Below are positions 58,694 through 64,000 of a DNA stretch of 64,000 nucleotides, in pieces. The stretch's first letter is position 1. Each line of letters starts with the position of its first letter. Made by a program: the position numbers and the translations under genes. Source of the stretch: Boswellia sacra (Eukaryota; Streptophyta; Magnoliopsida; Sapindales; Burseraceae); NCBI GenBank assembly GCA_013180625.2, contig SNVD02013263.1:1-64000 (forward strand), written 5' to 3'. The notes under the pieces are model-generated. The model searched no databases. It was not told the DNA's origin and saw only the letters and a program-made list of their open reading frames with translations.

Positions 58694-59160
58694 GAGATAC
58701 AGCAGCTTCTACAGGTGATTGTGGCTCCCCCGGCTCAGCAATCTCTTCATTTTCCTCCTCCTCATCTGCTTCTGGAACTTCTTTTAGCACGTCATCATTT
58801 TCTGTGGCATTTGGTGTTGGGGTAGAATCTGCAACAATATCTGGGGCACTACTAGTGGGATTTTTAGATATTGTTGTCTTGTCAGCGTCTTCAAATGTTT
58901 GGTCTTCATGGAACACCACATCTCTGCTTCGGATGACTTTCTTTCCCTTCGGGTCCCATAATCTGTATCCAAATTCTTCATCTCCATAACCAATGAAGAT
59001 ACATGGAACAATTCTTGCATCGAGCTTCTCTCTAAGCTCCTTGGATACATGTGCAAAAGCCAAGCAACCAAACACTTTCAAATGATTATAGGGGGGCTTT
59101 TTATTAGACCATACTTTTTCTGGAATCTCGAAGTTCAATGGTACTGATGGTGATATGTTG
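58665..59160 (-). pseudogene. Copia integrase C-terminal part and linker
   Basis: Contains 'YNHLKVFGCLAFAHVSKELR', CIFIGYGDEEFGYRLWDP and an acidic E/P-rich linker. Its first residues (VNISPSVPLNFEIP) join across the Mutator-like insertion to 60791. Confidence 0.9.
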
Positions 59161-59170
59161 ACTAAATAAT

Positions 59171-60790
59171 GGGTTATTCACACAGACACTCCCTAGGTTT
59201 TGGCTTAATTTCATTCAGAAACACTGTTTGTCATTTTTCATCATGCGATACCCCTAACTTTTTTGAAATTCATCGCAAATCACCCTTTTGTTACTTTTTG
59301 CTATTAAATGACATCACTATTCCATCCAAAACCATTACAATTACCTAAATACCCCTAACTGTAGATTCCATCAAAGAAAAAGAAATTAGTTGAAACAAAT
59401 GCAATGAAAGGACTTGAACCCAAGACTCTAAACTATCACAAAGACTTCTAACCACTGGGCCAAACAACTTTTTTAACACTAAGGGAACAAAAATATATTT
59501 AAACAATAGAGCTTCTTATTGTACTTTATTAATTTATTTTTGTTTATGGTGAGTAAAAAAATCATAAATTTATAAATTTATTTTTTACTTATATTTATTT
59601 TAATATATTAATTCTTATTAATAAATTTATTAATTTATTTTAATAAATTAATTAAAATTTATAATTAATTTTAATCAATTATAAAATTAAATAAGAGAAT
59701 ATATATCAAAGCATTTCTAATATACAACTAAATTTCAAATAATTGAAAAATACCCAATAAAATATCCACAAATATATTTAAAAATTCACAAAATACTCAA
59801 CAAAATATCTACAAATTATAATTTTTAAATTTTTGATACAATAAAATTACAAAACCGTTAAAAAATACCAACAAAAATATACAAAAATTAAACTTTTAAT
59901 CTAAATTTATTAATTTATTTTTTTCATTTCTATTTTAATCTAAATTTATTAATTTATTTATATTTATTTTAATATATTAATTCTTATTAATAAATTAATA
60001 AATTTATTTTAATAAATTAAATAAAATTTATAATTAATTTTTATCAATTATAAAATTAAACAAGAGAAACTATAGATTTATTAATTTAGGTTATTAATTT
60101 TTATTTTAATCTATTTTAATTTATTAATTCGTATTAATAAATTTATTAATTTATTTTAATAAATTAATTAAAATTTATAATTAATTTTAATCAATTATAA
60201 ATTAAATAAGAGGAACTACATATTTATTAATTATTTTATTTTTTTAATCTATTTTAATTTATTAATTCTTATTAATAAATTAACTAATTTATTTTAATAA
60301 ATTAGTTAAAATGTATAAATGTATAATTAATTTGAATCAATTATATGTTACTTGTTATTAACATTATGCATAAATATGTTGTAGCTTGGTGGTGATCATG
60401 TTATGTAGAAAAGAGGGGGTCTTGGGTTCGAGCGCCAACAACCTAAAATTTGGCATATTTTATAGCATACTTTATAACTTAAATATATCTGTTATTAACT
60501 TCAAACAAAAATATCTAGTAGTCTGGTGGTGAATCAAGCGTTTTATAATGCAGGAGGTCTTGAGTTCAAATCGGATCTTTGTAAAATTTATTTAAACTCA
60601 TATATAGTGTTAAATGATTATTATGCCCCCCTAATATTCAACATAATTACAAGTATATAACGGAAAATCTGACGGAAGGGGTGTCCATGATGAATTTTGA
60701 AAAGTCAGGGGTACCGCATGATGAAAAATGGTAAACAGTGTTTTTAGACGAAATTAAGCCAAAACCTAGGGGGGTCTGTGTTAATAGCCC
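59171..60790. mobile_element. Non-autonomous Mutator-like element (MULE) inserted in copia integrase
   Basis: 1,620 bp with long terminal inverted repeats of about 110 bp: the left end GGGTTATTCACACAG and the right end (reversed) GGGCTATTAACACAG, then both read 'taggttttggcttaattt' and 'catttttcatcatgcg'. Flanks ACTAAATAAT (59161-59170) and ATTAAATAAT (60791-60800) give a 9-10 bp duplication, the Mutator hallmark. No transposase. The interior contains AT-rich tandem repeats (59575-60340) and three tRNA-like segments. Confidence 0.85.
59575..60340. repeat. AT-rich tandem repeat within the Mutator-like element
   Basis: About four copies of a 110-125 bp unit containing 'ttaattcttattaataaat', 'ttattttaataaattaat' and 'aaaatttataattaattt', starting near 59580, 59945, 60085 and 60235. 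The first two copies are separated by a spacer (59690-59930). Confidence 0.8.
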
Positions 60791-61528
60791 ATTAAATAAT
60801 AGGCTGTACGGCCTCTCCCCATAATGGCTTGGGCAACTTAGCCAATCTGAGCATGCTTCTGACTCGTTCCATGATAGTTCGATTCATCCTCTTGGCCACT
60901 CCATTGTGTTGTGGTGTACGTGGGACCGTTCTTTCATGACGAATGCCATATCTTCCACAGTAAGCTTTAAACTCTCTGAAGGTATACTCGTCTTCATTGT
61001 CTGATCGGAGAACTTCTTACCTGTTTCACGTCCTACCATGGCGTGAAACAGCTTCAACTTCTCCAGAACTTCATCCTTCGTCTTGAGGAAATACACCCAC
61101 ACTTTTCGAGATGCATCATCAATGAAGGTCAAGAAATACCTGTTGCCGCCAAGGGTCTCCACTTCAAGAGGCCCACATACATTAGAGTGTACTAACTCTA
61201 ACAACTTTGATTTCTTCACTAATAAGTAGTTGAATGACACCCTCCGTTGTTTCCCCTATAAGCAATAGCTGCAAGGATGAGATGCTACATCCTTAGAAAC
61301 AATGATCAGCTTCTTCTTCTCAAGGATTGTCAAGCCCTTCTCACTCATGTGACCGAGCCTTTTATGTCACAAATCCTAAGGTATCATATGTTCTGCTATA
61401 TTAAGGCTCTCTCTGTCTATCTTTAAATGAGTCCTGTAAAGATTGTTACATAGTTTTCCTCGAGCAACCACCATGACCCCCTTCATCATCTTCCATGTAC
61501 CATTGGTGAAACAGCTCTCATAGCCTTG
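60791..61528 (-). pseudogene. Copia integrase zinc region and core, N-terminal part
   Basis: A KRLGHMSEKGL segment and CSYCL (HHCC region) near 61260-61350, then 'LELVHSNVCGPLEVETLGGN', 'LTFIDDASRKVWVYFLK' and a core with frameshifts near 61015 and 60890, ending 'LPKPLWGEAVQ' at the Mutator-like insertion. Confidence 0.85.
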
Positions 61529-61816
61529 CTAATCAAAGGCTTTTACCGAGAGCAAATTAAGTCGAAGATCTGGCACATGATGAACGTCCTTTAAGGTTAT
61601 TGTACATCCGACGTTCGTTTGGAATTGAACATCACCAATTCCCATAATTTTGGTGGTGCTATTATTTCCCATCTTCACTATCCCAAAGTCTTCTGCTTTG
61701 TATGTGGTGAAGATCTCTTTGCAAGGAGTGACGTGGCAGGAAGCTGCTGTGTCTATCACCCATTCCACTCCTTGGTCTACTGTGTGGAAGCATGTCTCTT
61801 CTGCACAAATGGTCAC
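61529..61816 (-). pseudogene. Copia aspartic protease
   Basis: WVIDTAASCHVTP carries D-T-A-A where D-T/S-G-A is required, so the active-site glycine is lost. The rest ('YKAEDFGIVKMGNNS', 'VHHVPDLRLNLLSV') is typical of copia protease. Confidence 0.85.
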
Positions 61817-61876
61817 ATCTTCTACAAGTGTAACTCGTGGCTCTTTGCTGCTTTGTGCTTGTGAACTCTCCTGATT

Positions 61877-62635
61877 CTACTTCCGTAGACTGCAGTAATT
61901 TTTCTTCAAATGACCCTTTTTACCATAGTGATAGCATTTGTACGTAGGTCTCTGCCCATCTTTTGATTTACCTCTTCTATCTGTCGACCTATCTATGCTT
62001 TTACTTCTACCTCTTCTCCAGTCTTGATCATCTCGAGACTGTTTTTCCCAATTTTTCATGATGTAGGCTTGCTCTTGACTGGCGCCTGCATCTTTCCTTC
62101 TAGCCTCCTCATTCATTAAGGCATCCTTAACCATTAACAAGTTAAGTTTCCCACTAGGAGCTGAATTACTAAGGGAGACCACCAGGGAGCTAAGAAGTAG
62201 AAGAGCTTGTTCTTCATCTCCAAGCTGTAACTCGACTATTGACAACTGATTCGCCAAGTTCTGGAACTCACTTGTGTGTTATGCTATGGAAGTTCTACTC
62301 CGCAACTTCAAGTTTACAAGCCGTCTCATCAGGATGGTTTTATTTCGTGCTGACTTGGCCTGATACATACCCTCTAATTTTGTCCAGAGAGAATATGCAT
62401 CTGTTTCCTTGGCTACATGGTGGAAGATGCTATGGTTGATCCATTGCCTGATCTGACCGATGCATTTTCTGTTTATCTTCTTCCACTCTATCTCTTTCTC
62501 TGTTTCAGGTCTTTTCCCTTGAAATTCTATGAGATCAAATAGATCCTTACAACTAAGGAGATCTTCCATCCTGGGCCTCCATAGTTTGTAACTGGTTGCA
62601 GTCAACTTTATCATGGCTCCAAATGATTCTTCCAT
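61877..62635 (-). pseudogene. Copia Gag
   Basis: The ATG at 62635 starts MEESFGAMIKLTATSYKLWR, the usual Tnt1/Tork gag start. One frame, with a TAA at 62279-62281. The capsid shows 'IRQWINHSIFHHVAKETDAY'. The C-terminal knuckle reads CYHYGKKGHLKKNYC: the second cysteine is tyrosine and one residue is inserted, so it is broken. Confidence 0.88.
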
Positions 62636-63284
62636 TTTAGAACAATTAATTGACTAAAATTAGAATTGAATTTCAAAAATCTGAGCCCACCGTTACGTCT
62701 GAAATGGTAAAAAATGGTGGAATAGCCTCTTCCGGGGCTCAAAAATTCTTTTTGTGCAAGAAATACAAAGCTTGGAAAGCTCAAGGACTAAACTGAAATT
62801 TTAAAGGACTAAAAAAATTTAAGAAAGTTTATGGGGCCAAAAGAAATTACCCGAAATTATAGAGGTCAAACTGTAATTAAGAAAGATGTGCTGACGTGGT
62901 AGAGGTGGACATGTGTCGATGACGTGGCCAACATGTGGTTGATGATGTGGCTCTACTGACGGGGCTATGCTGACGTGGTGAAAAGTGCACTGATATGTTG
63001 ATGACGTGTCCAATGATGTGGTGGATGATGTCAGCCATCTTCAACCTCTGGAGCGCATGGAGGTGCGTGGAGCGAGTGAGGCCCACTCGTAGACCAAATG
63101 CTGACGCGTGCGGCGTCCCTGGTGGTCGGTTTCGTCGTCGAAAAATTACAGAATTCTCACCTCGACGTCAAGAAAACACTGGACACTTCAAATTCAAAAT
63201 TTGAGCGCTCTAAAAAAATTTGAAATTTTTGGAAACAGGGGACAATTTTGTCTAATTTTTCTCTCTCTGTTCTGGCATTCCAGA
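62636..63284 (-). other. 5' leader of the copia element, with TGACGT-rich cluster
   Basis: No gene. The stretch 62890-63045 carries TGACGTGG or TGACGTGT words at about 62892, 62919, 62970 and 63001, plus near-matches. No PBS or LTR end is found before the hAT-like element at 63285. Confidence 0.45.
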
Positions 63285-64000
63285 TAGGGGTGTGCAAATA
63301 GTAGGGTATGGTGTGGTATCGTCATACCATCCCCATACCCTACATATGTCGGGTTTTTTATTTTTATACTATACCATACCATTTTTTAATACAATACCAT
63401 ACCACATTTTCGCATGGTAGGGTAAGGGCGGGTATGGTATGGTATTATTCTGGTAGTTGACCAAATTGACCAGATTTTGACACTTTAAGTTCTTATTTTG
63501 ACATTGTTTAATATTATGATTCATAAAATTTGTACTAAATAAAAAAAATCAAGCAATTACACATTCTTAACAATACAAATAATCAAGTAACTAAATATTT
63601 TATAACAACACAAATAATCAAGTAACATCATATTTATAACAATACTAAAATATCACGTAACTACATATTCCATAACAACACGGATACTCAAGCAATTACA
63701 TGTCCATAACAACGCAAATAACAAGTAAACTACATATCTGAATCCTTCCACAAAGTTCCAACTTCCAACCTTCAAGTCCAACATTTAAATTCTACAAAGT
63801 TTCAATCTTTTCAACTTCCAATCTAATACAAATTTGAGAAAATAAAAAAGCAAAGAAAAAAGAAACTATAACACTTATACAAAAATATTTTATGTAACCA
63901 ATTAAATACTGACACGTGGCATATTTTTTATTTTTTTAAAAAAGGTATGGTATGGTATGGTATTTTTGGGTATTTTTTTTGGGTATTTTCAAAAATACCC
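63285..64000. mobile_element. hAT-like non-autonomous element (copy 2), cut by window end
   Basis: Begins TAGGGGTGTGCAAATAG and follows the 9679-10517 element in order, including 'gtatggtgtggtatcgt', 'tttgtactaaataaaa', 'gacacgtggcat' and the GGTATGG repeats. The right terminus lies outside the window, so its target duplication cannot be checked. Confidence 0.75.

Larger units (their letters stand above)
56632..63284 (-). mobile_element. Tork/Tnt1-like Ty1/copia element, minus strand, split by a Mutator-like element
   Basis: On the minus strand: long leader 63284-62636, gag 62635-61877, protease 61816-61529, integrase 61240-60791 and 59160-58665, RT, RNase H to about 57060, polypurine tract 57010-56992, 3' LTR 56991-56632. 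The 5' LTR and PBS are not seen; a hAT-like element begins at 63285. Stops and frameshifts occur in each domain. Lineage judged from gag style. Confidence 0.88.

Noticed and set aside
58613..58989. Plus-strand frames in the copia pol
   Set aside because: Antisense to the integrase/RT linker, with no independent support.
59405..60583. True tRNA genes
   Set aside because: Only box A/B-like words are visible; no complete cloverleaf with an acceptor stem can be drawn, so they are treated as tRNA-derived repeat parts.

Overview
This window looks like nuclear DNA of a flowering plant, most likely a dicot. It is AT-rich, and most recognisable sequence is transposable elements: Ty1/copia and Ty3/gypsy LTR retrotransposons, a Mutator-like element, hAT-like short elements and an integrated pararetrovirus. 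They lie among a few host gene remnants: a PPR gene, B3-domain-like genes and one poorly resolved split gene. No bacterial-type operon, rRNA, tRNA gene or CRISPR array is seen. The species cannot be named from sequence alone.

Layout. 1-380: end of a gypsy-type LTR or leader, truncated. About 384-4718: minus-strand Ty3/gypsy element (RT start, protease, gag, tRNA-Met PBS, one LTR with two tandem-repeat arrays). 4740-7777: 3' half of a plus-strand copia element with its 3' LTR. 7778-12355: AT-rich intergenic DNA with a hAT-like element (9679-10517) and a block that recurs at 33.8-35.0 kb. 12356-22253: one complete insertion of an LTR retrotransposon (LTRs about 1.41 kb, perfect GGGAT target duplication, tRNA-Asp PBS, gag, protease). 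Its RT/RNase H/integrase are deleted, and it carries instead a small cysteine-rich basic ORF, tandem RNA-hairpin repeats and a near full-length intronless LOG-type cytokinin-activating enzyme sequence. 22871-32365: PPR pseudogene (minus) split by a SIRE-like copia element (23346-31459). 36238-36597: small B3-like gene (minus). 39.7-44.6 kb: exon-like pieces of a minus-strand gene, with a hAT-like MITE inside. 47086-55298: a B3-like gene split by a circularly permuted endogenous pararetrovirus (47998-54265), with about 900 bp of host DNA directly repeated on both sides. 56632-63284: minus-strand Tork/Tnt1-like copia element, its integrase split by a 1.6 kb Mutator-like element that holds tRNA-like segments. 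63285-end: a second copy of the 9.7 kb hAT-like family.

How the pieces relate. Nesting gives relative ages: the SIRE-like copia is younger than the PPR gene it breaks, the Mutator-like element is younger than its copia host, and the pararetrovirus arrived in or with a duplicated B3 locus. The most unusual object is the 12.4-22.3 kb retrotransposon. It keeps every cis element needed to be mobilised in trans (LTRs, PBS, polypurine tract) and part of gag/protease, but has exchanged pol for two accessory coding segments: a virus-like RNA-binding cysteine-rich protein and a hormone-activating enzyme. Two frameshifts in the LOG segment, one in the cysteine-rich ORF and two in gag indicate that this copy is probably no longer fully coding.
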